Part shown: positions 40,401-53,595 of the stretch, piece by piece | How positions within the stretch are numbered: the first letter of the stretch is position 1 | How the letters are laid out: every line of letters begins with the position of its first letter | Assembly: GCA_030686995.1 (NCBI GenBank) | Contig: CM060680.1 | Location: 202,913,322 to 202,977,321 of the forward strand | Origin: Artemisia argyi | Taxonomy: Eukaryota; Streptophyta; Magnoliopsida; Asterales; Asteraceae | Reading direction: 5' to 3' | Length of the DNA: 64,000 nucleotides | The notes under the pieces: generated by a model | The model's database searches: none | Told to the model about the DNA's origin: nothing | What the model saw: the letters and a program-made list of their open reading frames with translations, nothing else | Made by a program: the position numbers and the translations under genes

Positions 40401-41445
40401 TGAAGTAGTTTTGTCTAGTGGTTATTTACTTAATCAGGCTGACAAATGTGTATATAGCAAATTTGATGAATCTGGTAAAGGAGTCATCATTTGTCTATAT
40501 GTTGATGACATGTTGATCTTTGGCACTGACCAAAATCAAGTTGATCTTACAAAAGAATTTTTGTCATCAAAGTTCTCCATGAAGGATATGGGGGAGGCAG
40601 ATGTTATCCTTGGCATAAGGATTAAACATGAAAGTAACAAAATTTCTATATCTCAGTCTCATTACATTGAGAAGGTGTTAAAGAAATTTAATTACTTTGA
40701 TTGTACTCCAGTGAGTACTCCTATGGATACAAGTGAGAAGCTTATGCCTAATACTGGCAAGGCTGTATCTCAACTTGAGTATTCTAGGGTGATTGGCTGC
40801 TTGATGTATGCCATGACTTGTACAAGACCTGATATTGCTTTTGCTGTGGGTAAACTGAGCAGGTATACTAGTAATCCTAGTGCTCATCATTGGCAAGCCA
40901 TTCAGAGGGTCTTTAAGTATTTGAAGAGAACTATGGATTATAGTCTCTCATATACTGGTTATCCTTCAGTCTTAGAAGGATATACTGATGCAAGTTGGAT
41001 CAGTAACACTGAAGATAATTCGTCTACTAGTGGCTGGGTATTCCTACTTGGTGGAGGTGCAATTTCTTGGGCATCCAAGAAACAAACTTGCATTACCAGT
41101 TCAACCATGGAATCTGAATTTGTGGCTTTAGCTGCTGCTGGCAAAGAAGCTGAATGGTTGAAAAACTTGCTTCTTGAGATTCCATTGTGGTCTAAACCTA
41201 TAGCACCTATTTCTATCCGTTGTGATAGTGCTGCTACATTGGCAAAGGCTTATAGCCAGATGTACAATGGGAAGTCTAGACACTTAGGTGTTAGGCATAG
41301 CATGATTCGTGAGCTTATCATGAATGGGGTGGTATCTATAGTGTTTGTTAAATCTCAACAAAACTTAGCTGATCACTTGACGAAGGGTTTGGCTAGAGAC
41401 TTGGTTTTGAAGTCTGCTAAAGGGATGGGTTTAAGTCCAACTTAG
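37414..41445 (+). pseudogene. Copia gag-pol polyprotein with one in-frame stop
   Basis: One frame of 1344 codons, interrupted only by TAG at 40369-40371. Order: gag (FKLEKFEGVDFRRWQKKM), a CCHC zinc knuckle CWKCGKPGHFRKDC near residue 254, and an aspartic protease with WWVDSGATIH (Asp near residue 325). GAG-pre-integrase follows (LWHTRLGHVHF), then integrase (HSDLCDL, FIDDASRF, RTDRGGEYM). Reverse transcriptase has QMDVKTAFLNGDLDEEVYM and, after the stop, YVDDMLIFG (40498 on). RNase H has YTDASW and SSTMESEFVALA. A short EVPADEVPTDEVPADEVPA repeat sits in the linker at ~39696-39755. The stop lies in the RT palm just after SLYGLK, where copia elements normally have Gln. The 5' ORF alone would give gag, protease and integrase but not full RT. 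Confidence 0.95.
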
Positions 41446-41976
41446 TCACTGAATGCAAGGATACCCAACTCCCTTCTAAGGAAACTTGGAAGATGAGTTC
41501 AATGTGGAAAGCTGATCATTTAGTGGACTGAAGCACATGTATTACAAACATCCCAAGGTTGTGCTTGTTACCTGCTGAAAGGAGGATGAAGTCTTCACTT
41601 CTTAATGGTTAATTTTCTTTGAAAAAGTGCTAAGCAGGAGCATGAATTAAAGATGAACCACCTATGTGAATGTTGAAGTTTTGCCGCTTCAGGAAGCTTT
41701 GGACTATTAGCTTTTACAACATTTATGAATTGGATATGGACACATGGCTTGTATAGTGTCAGGAGTATTTTAGTGTTTGAAAACTTGTGTGTATTTATCA
41801 TCAGGTATTCAAATGGGTTGAAGGGTTCAATTCTTAGAACACCCTGATTCTCGAATATTTGAAAGTATATGTACTAATGTGGAAATTCAATCCTCAGGAT
41901 ATTTTCATTTATGCACTTGTTTTGGTTTGTGTTTGTTTTTTTCATGCAAAGGAAGAGAACTAAATTTGGGGAGGAT

Positions 41977-42616
41977 TGTTGGTAAATTTAGTGCTCTTGA
42001 GGGATAAATTCACACCTGGTAATGCGTTTGGAGGTATGAAGTATACACCCATTTGGTCACTGAATCCCCTGACTCAATAGTGGTTATGTATTGAATCTGT
42101 TGATAGTAGATTCTGCTGCTAGTGTGTTTCCACTGATGTGTTAACGTTACCACTGCAAGGGTTATTGTTTCCACTGCAAGGGTTGTTGTTACCACTGCTA
42201 GTGTTAACATTACCACTGCTAGTGATAATGTTTCCACTGATAACCACTGATCCCTATTATTATGGAAATTATTATGTTATCATTAATGGGCCATTAATTA
42301 TACATAATACCATGGGCTAGGGTTTTGAGTATTCTCTATTATAAATAGAGATCACATCATTCTGCATGGATATATTTTTATCATACGATATACTAAACAC
42401 AAAACCCTAAACACTTCTATATGCATCTGGTTCTTGATTTGTGCCTAAAACAAGAACTTCACTTGGTCTTATCCCATAGAGATATTCGTGTAACCCAGGC
42501 ATAGGGTCGAATAGTTTCTATTGGAAAGTGTTACCATGATTTCAAGTGAATATCCGATACCTTTATTGATTATCTTAACCCTAATCTGGGAACCCGTTTA
42601 CATATAACGACCAACA
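41977..42616 (+). repeat. Copia 3' LTR
   Basis: Same TGTTGG...CCAACA structure as the 5' LTR. It differs from it by a few substitutions (for example ATGCGTTTGG for ATGGGTTTGG). It is followed by the CTCAA target duplication. Confidence 0.95.
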
Positions 42617-42643
42617 CTCAAGACCTCCATTAAAAAGTACTGC

Positions 42644-42697
<54 letters not shown>

Positions 42698-42911
42698 AAG
42701 CTAGCTATATGAAACCCGACATGTGTAAGGTATGAAATTTATACACTGTTATGTTTCTGTTTCATTTCATCTTTATTATTAGTCCTTTCACTAATTAAAT
42801 TGTTTGTCGATTAGTTTACCTTTTTATCATGTGATGATGTTCACACGTCCTTTTCTCCATGAGTTCAATTCCTATATAAATACATGTTGATTTGTGAGAT
42901 AACATCACACC
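42617..42911. other. Spacer with T tract and promoter-like relic
   Basis: A ~50-bp T tract lies at 42647-42696. After it, 42760-42860 (TCCTTTCACTAATTA, TTTGTCGATTAG) matches sequence at ~16580-16615. CCTATATAAATAC at 42871 is a good TATA box for the RLP relic that follows. Confidence 0.5.
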
Positions 42912-43696
42912 AATTCAAATTTACACACATCATACATTATGAAACAAAATTACTATATCTTCTTTATTTGTTCTGCTATGGTTTAATACCACTACACCTG
43001 TAGCTGTTGGTGAAAGTAAGAGTGATGGCGCAACAATAGATGAACTTGAGAGTTGGTTTTATACCGTAGGGGCAACTGGTTTTGTTATTGGATTTTCGAT
43101 ACTAGTTGGCACTGTGCTTCTTAACCTCTGTGCGAGACATGCTTTTTTTTAGTGTCAAGATAGCTTGGAAGATTGGGTGTATGTTAAGGTGCTGGTGTTC
43201 ATGGCAAAATGGCGAAGGGCTGCACCTGCTTAGTTGTGTATGTTTTTTATTTACAATCTTTCAAGAACACCATTTTGCCATTTTTTATTTACGGTCTAAA
43301 ATGGTGTTCTTGAAAGATTGTAAATAAAAAACATACACAACTAAGCAGGTGCAGCCCTTCGCCATTTTGCCATGAACACCAGCACCTTAACATACACCCA
43401 ATCTTCCAAGCTATCTTGACTCTGAAAAAAAGCATGTCTCGCACGGCGGTTAAGAAGCACAGCGCCAACTACTATCGATAGTAACAAAACCAGTATAAAA
43501 CCAACTTACCAACACTCAAGTTCATCTATGGTTTCACCATCACTCTTACTTTCACCAGCTACAGGTGTAACTTCAAGTTCTTTATCTCCAAGTGAAGTGG
43601 TTGTAGTGGTATTAAACCATAGGAACAAGTGACAAAATAAACAAGATATAGGAATTTTGTTTCATAATGTATGATGTATGTAAATTTGAATTGGTA
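42912..43696. repeat. Inverted duplication of a receptor-like-protein relic
   Basis: The left arm is ~42912-43276, the right arm ~43298-43696 and the loop ~20 bp (around TTTTTTATTTACGGTC). The arms share the region from CCAATTCAAATTTACACACA to TCTTTCAAGAACACCATTTT. The right arm has ~27 bp more in the stalk region (TTATCTCCAAGTGAAGTGG). A third partial copy lies at ~43800-43975. Confidence 0.88.
42939..43220 (+). pseudogene. RLP relic: signal peptide, stalk, TM, tail; no LRRs
   Basis: It begins with ATGAAACAAAATTAC, giving a hydrophobic signal-like start (MKQNYYIFFICSAMV) that runs into a stop. In another frame follow VAVGESKSDGATIDELESW, a TM segment (GFVIGFSILVGTVLL) and RARHAFF-QSQDSLEDWVYV...MAKWRR. 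That is the typical juxtamembrane, TM and short basic tail of plant LRR receptor-like proteins. No LRR is present between signal and stalk. A stop at 43150-43152 and frame changes break this copy. The inverted copy keeps the tail open (ARHAFFQSQDSLEDWVYV) but is broken elsewhere. It could be a compact derived gene, but more likely it is a remnant. Confidence 0.65.
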
Positions 43697-44983
43697 TATT
43701 GTCACGATTCAGTAAACGTCCTTTTCTGGTATATTGTCGATTAGTTAAATTTACATTGGAAGATATAGTAAACGTCCTTTTCTGATATATTGTCACGATT
43801 CAGTAACTTCGAGTGCTTTATCTCCAAGGGAAGTGGTTGTAGTGGTATTAAACCATAGCAGAACAAGTGACAAAATAAGGAAGATATATGTAAATTTGTA
43901 TGTTAAGGTGCTAGTGTTCATGGCAAAATGGCGAAGGGCTTCACCTGCTTAGTTGTATATGTTTTTTATTTATCTACTTATTATTATTCTTGTAATGTTA
44001 GGTACATAGTATTGTAATTTCATGCTTCAGTTGTATTTGGCAGTGGTTTTTAAGTCCAGGATATTAATAAAATTGCCACTAACACCATGGGTGGCCGACT
44101 TCCCCACGCTGTGTGATATACGGCATCTCCAGATGTTTATATAGTATAAATTATATAATAATATGATGCACGGAAGGTGTTTACTAAAATGCTTTACATA
44201 GAATTGCCACATACTTGATGATGTTAAGGTATCACGGTTTGCTAAAGTGAACAAACATGAAACTTTACGATAAGATATCATGCTTCAAAAGCAACTGTTA
44301 GGGCTACAATAGAAGCCAATGCAGGCTATATATTACATTTGAAATCTAAGTGTGGTGTGAAGACTGTAGCGTTATTGTAGTCTTGATTACGAGGCACATG
44401 AAATAAGTTCTCAATGCACCTAAGAAATCTGAATAATGATATCTTTTTTGTTTGTTAACTTTAGTTTTGTTTCTCAATCACTAAAATAAATATCATTGGA
44501 AATTTTCTTAAGTCAGCACACTGGTTTCTACATTGGATTACTCGTCCCTGTTCAGACCCTGCCACAAGATAGCGAACGCGCATAAAAAAACTGTATCAAC
44601 ATAAAAGAACATGTTAGTATCGTATAGTTCTTGTTTTATCCATTGCTATAACAAGGACCACATGCTGGTTCCGCTAAACATGTACTCATAATATAATCTT
44701 TTAGATGCATCATAATATAATTTTTAGCAAAAAATTAGATGCATATACATATATTAGATGCATTTCATCAAATTAGACGAATTATATGTATTTTTCGTCC
44801 TATGCTTGTCAAATTTGTTGCTAGTACTACTTTTTATCGTTTTCACTTCAAAATCACTTTCAAAACTAATTGTGATGCATCTAAATGAATAGATATGCAT
44901 CTAATTCAAGTCGATGCATCTCAAATATGAGGTTATAGTTATTTCTCATTCTTCTCATTTTAAGTTTTTTCTCACTGGATCCT

Positions 44984-44988
<5 letters not shown>
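43697..44988. other. Intergenic DNA with RLP fragment repeats
   Basis: CAGTAAACGTCCTTTTCTG occurs at ~43711 and ~43768, and a third RLP tail fragment (TATGTTAAGGTGCTAGTG) at ~43900. From 44.0 kb on it is AT-rich with GATGCATCTAA-type words near 44700-44925. No gene was recognised. Confidence 0.45.

Positions 44989-45070
<82 letters not shown>
44989..45070 (+). repeat. (TA)n microsatellite abutting a transposon end
   Basis: An ~80-bp TA tract runs directly into the putative MULE-2 terminus GGGAAGGGATCGGGTGCG. This fits insertion into, or expansion at, a TA-rich target. Confidence 0.95.
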
Positions 45071-45073
<3 letters not shown>

Positions 45074-45298
45074 AAGGGATCGGGTGCGTTTCACTTTTTA
45101 AGTGCGGATGGTACGGATGAATGTGGACCACACGATCATCCGTCCATCTCATCAAAGATTAAAAAAAACGCGGTGGCATTTTCATAAATAGTGCAAAACG
45201 TTTACACTAATAAGATAATATCGTTATATATCTTACTTAAAAAAAACACAAAAATTCAAAAAAAAAAAAAAAAAAAAAAAAAAACAGATTTATCGATA

Positions 45299-46731
45299 AT
45301 GAATTTAAAGAAAGTAAGATTTGCAGAAATTATAGAAGGTATTCTTAATTATTTCATATTGTTATTATACGATTTAACTATACGAATTCTGATAAGAGTA
45401 CATCAGTATGATTGCTATTACGATACTAACATTTTTATTATTAAAAAACGAGTAATTCTCATTATGAACTGTTAATTTAATCTTTTTTGTTTTTCAGAAT
45501 TACAAAAATGAATTCGGCATTTAAAAAAAGTTATTCTTAAATTAATAGTCTTTAAGATAACTACTGCGATATTAATTGCATTTCTATGATAGCTATTCTG
45601 AAATATTATATATTCTGAGAAAACATATTCTGAAATGTTATATATATGAGCCTATTCTGATTGAAAAAATATTAATATCTATTGACGATACCTAATCCGA
45701 TATCGATATAATTATGATAAATATTCTGATATTAATTGCATTTCTATGATAGCTATTCTGAAATGTTATATATTCTGAAAAAACATATTCTGAAATGTTA
45801 TATATATGAAGCCTATTCTGATTGAAAAAATATTAATATCTATTGACGATACCTAATCCGATATTGATATAATTATGATACCTTGTGTGATATTAATTCA
45901 AATTCAAGGATAGGTATTTTGATATTAATATTTTTTCTTTAATTTGCATTTACAATGAACAATTTTATACCTATTAATTGATTTTATCATTATTATGTTA
46001 CTAATCAATATGACACTTACTGTGATATTATAACTGCTAACGACATATAAGGTTATATATTCCGATATTAACATTTTTTCTTATTTTAAATACAGATGAT
46101 GAAGATGATTCTGAAATTGAATACATGTTACTTTATAAGATCCAAATGGAAAAATGTATGACTAAAGTAAAAGAAGAAACAAAGTCAGCAATATCTTTGA
46201 TTTCTGAGACAATTTGTTACCTTACATGTGGAGCTAATTCATTCGACACAACAAATATTTGTCTCTTGTTGAACAATCTTAAAAGTTTAGAAGAAGAGAT
46301 GCAAGATGTTAAAGATGCAATTATTTGGAAAACTACAATAAGATTTGATATCTTAAATGAAGATAAACAACAGGTATTGTTGAAATATATCTCTACTTTT
46401 TTGAGCAGATAAATGAATATTTGATTGTTCTTGTTAATTTTTTGATTGTTATTGTTAAATATTTTTTGAACAGTTACATGAAACTTGCCTCGACAAGGTT
46501 AAACAAATTGTTGATAAAGCAGCTGCAAATCTTCAAGACACAATTCGTTTTTTTGATTTGAAGCCTAAATATGGGGAACTGTATCCGAAAGTTAGCGATA
46601 TTCTTTCAAAGATAAGTAACCAAATTTCTGATATCAGAGATCCATATTTCATGACATTTGAAGAGATTGAAATACTTGACAAGGCTGCATCAGAATTCGA
46701 AGAAAGAAATAAAAAAGCTAAAATTATTTGA
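45299..46731 (+). CDS. Small helical MULE-2 protein, 191 aa, three exons
   Basis: Exons 45299-45338, 46096-46373 and 46474-46731 join in frame (576 nt). The start is MNLKKVRFAEIIE, then an acidic patch (EDDEDDSEIEYM). Predicted helices carry many charged and Leu/Ile residues (LLNNLKSLEEEMQDVKDAI, KVKQIVDKAAANLQDTI). No family was recognised and no catalytic motif seen. The first intron is long (757 bp) and built of AT-rich repeats (ATTCTGAAATGTTATATAT occurs at least twice). It may be a hitch-hiking host gene fragment or element-specific cargo. The long first intron is the weakest point of the model. Confidence 0.5.
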
Positions 46732-46919
46732 CTGATGGAACAATTAGTATCGGAATTATTGAAAATTTTTTATTGTTAATGTTACTATGTTATTCTTTAT
46801 TTGAAATGTTTACTATCTTATTGTTACTATTATAATGTTGCATTTAGTTATAATTTGTTAATTTTATAATTGTTGTAAAGTAACATTTTTGTCTGACATT
46901 AATAATTGATTTTTTAAAC

Positions 46920-49530
46920 ATCTGGTGTATAATAAAAAATAATAAATTTATTCCGATACTAAATAACTAATAAACTTTATTCCGATACTGAAAATTAATA
47001 AACTTATTCCGATACTAAAAATTAATAAACTTATTCCGATACTAAAAATTAATAAACTTATTCCGATAATAAAATAATAATAAACTTGTTCCAATAATAA
47101 AAATTAATAAACTTATAATTGATGTAAACTAAGATTTTTTTTCTGAAATTAATAATTGGTTTTTGAAAGTTCTGATATATAATAGTAATTAATAAACTTA
47201 TTACGATACTAAAAAATTAATAAACTTATAGTCAAACTTATATAATATGATAGTGCAAAGTTAGTACGATATGAAAAAAAAAATTACTGCGATATTTGAT
47301 AAATAAAAAATTAACTATATAAGATATAGAGAATAAACTATATTCTTACTATCATATTTAATAAATAGAAATTAATAAACTTATTCCGATAGAAAAAAAT
47401 TAATAAACTTATTCCGATACAATAACTTATTCCGATACTAAAAAATTAATAAATTAACTTTTGATTTTTTGTTTGATATGTATACCCACATAAGGATAAG
47501 CTTCTTGTCAGATTGTCAAAATGACAGGTGTCAGAAGTGAAAATTAATTAACTTTTGGTTTTTTTCTTTCAAATACTTTATTGTTATTTAATGTAACGGT
47601 TGAAAAGTAATTAATTGTATGGGAAGTGTAACCAAAAATTAACTCTACGCGTTTGGTAAACGATTTTTTTTTTCTATATATATGTCTCTCTAAATCCACT
47701 TTCATAATAACTCTTATATTTTTTCACTTCTTTTGTATTTTTCTCTCATCAAAATAACAAAAGAAAATGGAAAATTATTTTAGAACCCCTAATCTAGAGA
47801 GGTTGAAAGACTCCGCTTGTTCTGACGACCTGCTAAAGGCTTTTAAGTTTTTTTTTAAGCAACAGATGTTGGAGTTACAGGGTTTCATTAATAAGATTGA
47901 GGAAGATTGTGAACAACTTACAAAGCAGATTGAGAAGCAAGAAGAGTATCTTGGTGAATTGGAGATCTGCAATGAAGATGCAACCTTGATTATCAATATA
48001 ATCAATGATACTTTGAAAAAGGAGCGTTCTAGGCTTGACGATTTGGGAAATCTGCTGGTTAAGGCACGTAATGATATGTTCGATAAGAAGCGAGAGGTCG
48101 CCTATATTAAGCAGGAGATGAAGAAGAATCAAGAGTTGTCCCTTTAGGTTTTTATTAGTTTTGTCTTATTTTAATATTCTTAGTTTATGTATGTCCAAAT
48201 TTTGAATTATAAAATATGTAATGGACTTGTGTTGAAATGAAGTTAAGTTTTTATCATTTATATAATTTTAACTAATATGTTATTTTATATATTCTAATGT
48301 TAATGTTTCTATCTTATTCTTAATTTGAAATATTAATTTTATTATTGTTATAAACTCAGATTTTTTCCGGAAATTAATAATTGTTTCTTGAAACTTCTGA
48401 TGTATAATAAAATTTAAAACTTATTCCGATAGTAAAAAATTTTACAAATTATAAATACATAGGTTACGATAATAAAAATTAATAAATTTATTTTGATACA
48501 AAAATAATATTCTTTGACAAACATTCTAACAAATTAATAAACTTATTACGATACTAAAATATTAATAAACTTATTCCGATAGCAAAATATTAACAAAGTT
48601 ATAAATACTTAATTCATTCAATGCTGCTGAAGCAAACATTAGCTGAAAATAGGATGTATAATAAAATATTAATAAACTTATTCCAACTTATTCCGATAGA
48701 AAAATTAATAAACTTATTCCGATAGAAAAATTAATAAACTTATTCCGATAGTAAAATATTAATAAACTTATTCCAACTTATTCCGATAGAAAAATTAATA
48801 AATTTATTCCGATAGAAAAATTTATAAACTTATTCCGATAGTAAAATATTAATAAACATATTCCGATAGTAAAAAATTTGACAAATTATAAATATGCAGG
48901 TTACGTTAATAAAAATTAAATAAACTTATTTTGATACAAAAATTATATTCTTTGACAAACATTCTGACAAATTAATAAACTTATTCCGATACTAAAATAT
49001 TAATAAACTTATTCCGATAGCAAAATATTAACAAAGTTATAAATACTTAATTCATTCAATGCTGCTGAAGCAAACATTAGCTGAAAATAGGATGTATAAT
49101 AAAATATTAATAAATTTATTCCAACTTATTCCGATAGAAAAATTAATAAACTTATTCCGATAGAAAAATTAATAAACTTATTCCGATAGTAAAATATTAA
49201 TAAACTTATTCCAACTTATTCCGATAGAAAAATTAATAAATTTATTCCGATAGAAAAATTAATAAACTTATTCCGATAGTAAAATATTAATAAACATATT
49301 CCGATAGTAAAAAATTTGACAAATTATAAATACGCAGGTTACGATAATAAAAATTAAATAAACTTATTTTGATACAAAAATTATATTCTTTGACAAACAT
49401 TCTGACAAATTAATAAACTTATTCCAATACTAAAATATTAATAAACTTATTCCAAGTCTAAAAATTAATAGAATTATTCCGATAGAAAAATATTAATAAA
49501 GTTATTCCGATATTAAAAAATTTAAATCCA
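46920..49530 (+). repeat. AT-rich minisatellite, ~20-25-bp unit (TTAATAAACTTATTCCGATA)
   Basis: Dozens of copies of TTAATAAACTTATTCCGATA with spacers such as GTAAAATA or GAAAAA. They are broken by the single-exon gene at 47767-48147. A higher-order repeat of about 437 bp is visible: the block starting AACAAAGTTATAAATACTTA occurs at ~48593 and ~49030. Each block also contains TCATTCAATGCTGCTGAAGC, close to a coding exon at ~52070-52100. Confidence 0.93.
47767..48147 (+). CDS. Small coiled-coil protein, 126 aa, single exon
   Basis: Starts MENYFRTPNLERLKDSACSD, preceded by a TATA-like CTATATATATG (~47676) and a CT-rich leader. From about residue 30 to the end it is strongly heptad-like (LQGFINKIEEDCEQLTKQ, EKQEEYLGELEI, RSRLDDLGNLLVKARNDM), so a long coiled coil is likely. 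No known domain was recognised. It has no stops or shifts although it is flanked by decayed repeat DNA, which hints at recent function or recent arrival. It shares only general helical character with the 191-aa neighbour. Confidence 0.6.
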   Translation: MENYFRTPNLERLKDSACSDDLLKAFKFFFKQQMLELQGFINKIEEDCEQLTKQIEKQEEYLGELEICNEDATLIINIINDTLKKERSRLDDLGNLLVKARNDMFDKKREVAYIKQEMKKNQELSL

Positions 49531-50169
49531 AATATGGATAACGTTTTTGTTAGATTGACAGTTATTTATTATCAAATACTAATTTAGTTAAGATTATTAA
49601 TATAAATAAGTAAAAAATTACTGCGATATTTAATAAAATAAAAAATTAACAATATAAAATAAACAGCATAAAACAATATTCATACTCAAAATATTTAATA
49701 AATAAAAATTAATAAAATTAATATAGTATTAATTAATAAAATTAATAAACTTAATCCGATACAAAAAAATTAATAAACTTATTGCGATACTAAAAAATTT
49801 ATACCCACATAAGGATAAGGTTCTTGTCTATAAGGAAATACTAGTATATTTAATATTATTAATATAAATAAGTAAAACGTATAGAATAATATACTGATAT
49901 TCATAAGGTTCTTGTATATTAGAAAATACTAGTTTATTTAATAATATTAAAATAAATAAGTAATACGTATAGAATAAGATACAGCAAAGTTAATGGGATA
50001 TTAAAAAAATTACTGTGATATAAATAAATAAAAATTTAACAATATAAGATATAGAACATAAACTATATTCTTACTGTGAAATTTAATAAATAAAAGCTTA
50101 TATTGAACATATTCATAAAATAAAAAAATTATATATTGAATAAGTTTATATATTGCAGAATAAAAAAAG
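49531..50169. other. AT-rich tail between minisatellite and ULP1 gene
   Basis: Very AT-rich with a few degenerate CCGATA/GCGATA repeat words and two copies of TAAGGTTCTTGTCTATA-like sequence. It probably includes the 3' UTR of the minus-strand ULP1 gene. Confidence 0.4.
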
Positions 50170-53200
<3,031 letters not shown>

Positions 53201-53595
53201 TGTAAGACCTTAGATCTATCAACTTTAACACAAATATAAGCACTAGAAGAAGGAAAGATGGTGACTTTGTATGTATATGTATGGCGTTAATAAGTATGAA
53301 ATAGAGATGAAGATGAAGAGAACTTTTATTAAAAAACACACACAATACACACACAAGCACACACCTCAAATGAGCTTTGAGGTGTTTATATAGTACAAGA
53401 GTTAGGATGCCCTAAAGGCTTTCCATGGGCTTGGCTTTCTTTTATCTATAAAGGCTTATGAAACATAACTAATAGCATATTAGCTTACCAAGACCAAGGC
53501 CCAATGACTAAACTATTACTAATCTTAACCAACGACACAAAGTTACAATATGAGAATGACCATCACTTCTATATATAAATATTTTAATGCTAACA
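53201..53595 (-). repeat. 3' LTR of the gag-only element
   Basis: 395 bp. Apart from a 12-bp indel (GGTCTTGGGCTT present in the other LTR, a slippage product) it is almost identical to 62079-62485, so insertion is recent. Confidence 0.95.

Larger units (their letters stand above)
36448..42616 (+). mobile_element. Young Ty1/copia LTR retrotransposon, TSD CTCAA
   Basis: The 640-bp LTRs start TGTTGG and end CCAACA. They are flanked by CTCAA at 36443-36447 and 42617-42621. The LTRs differ at roughly 5-7 positions by eye (about 99% identical), so insertion is recent. The internal region encodes one gag-pol frame. GGGGAGGA immediately before the 3' LTR is a plausible polypurine tract. A clear tRNA primer site was not found, because the LTR/leader junction is duplicated. 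Confidence 0.95.
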
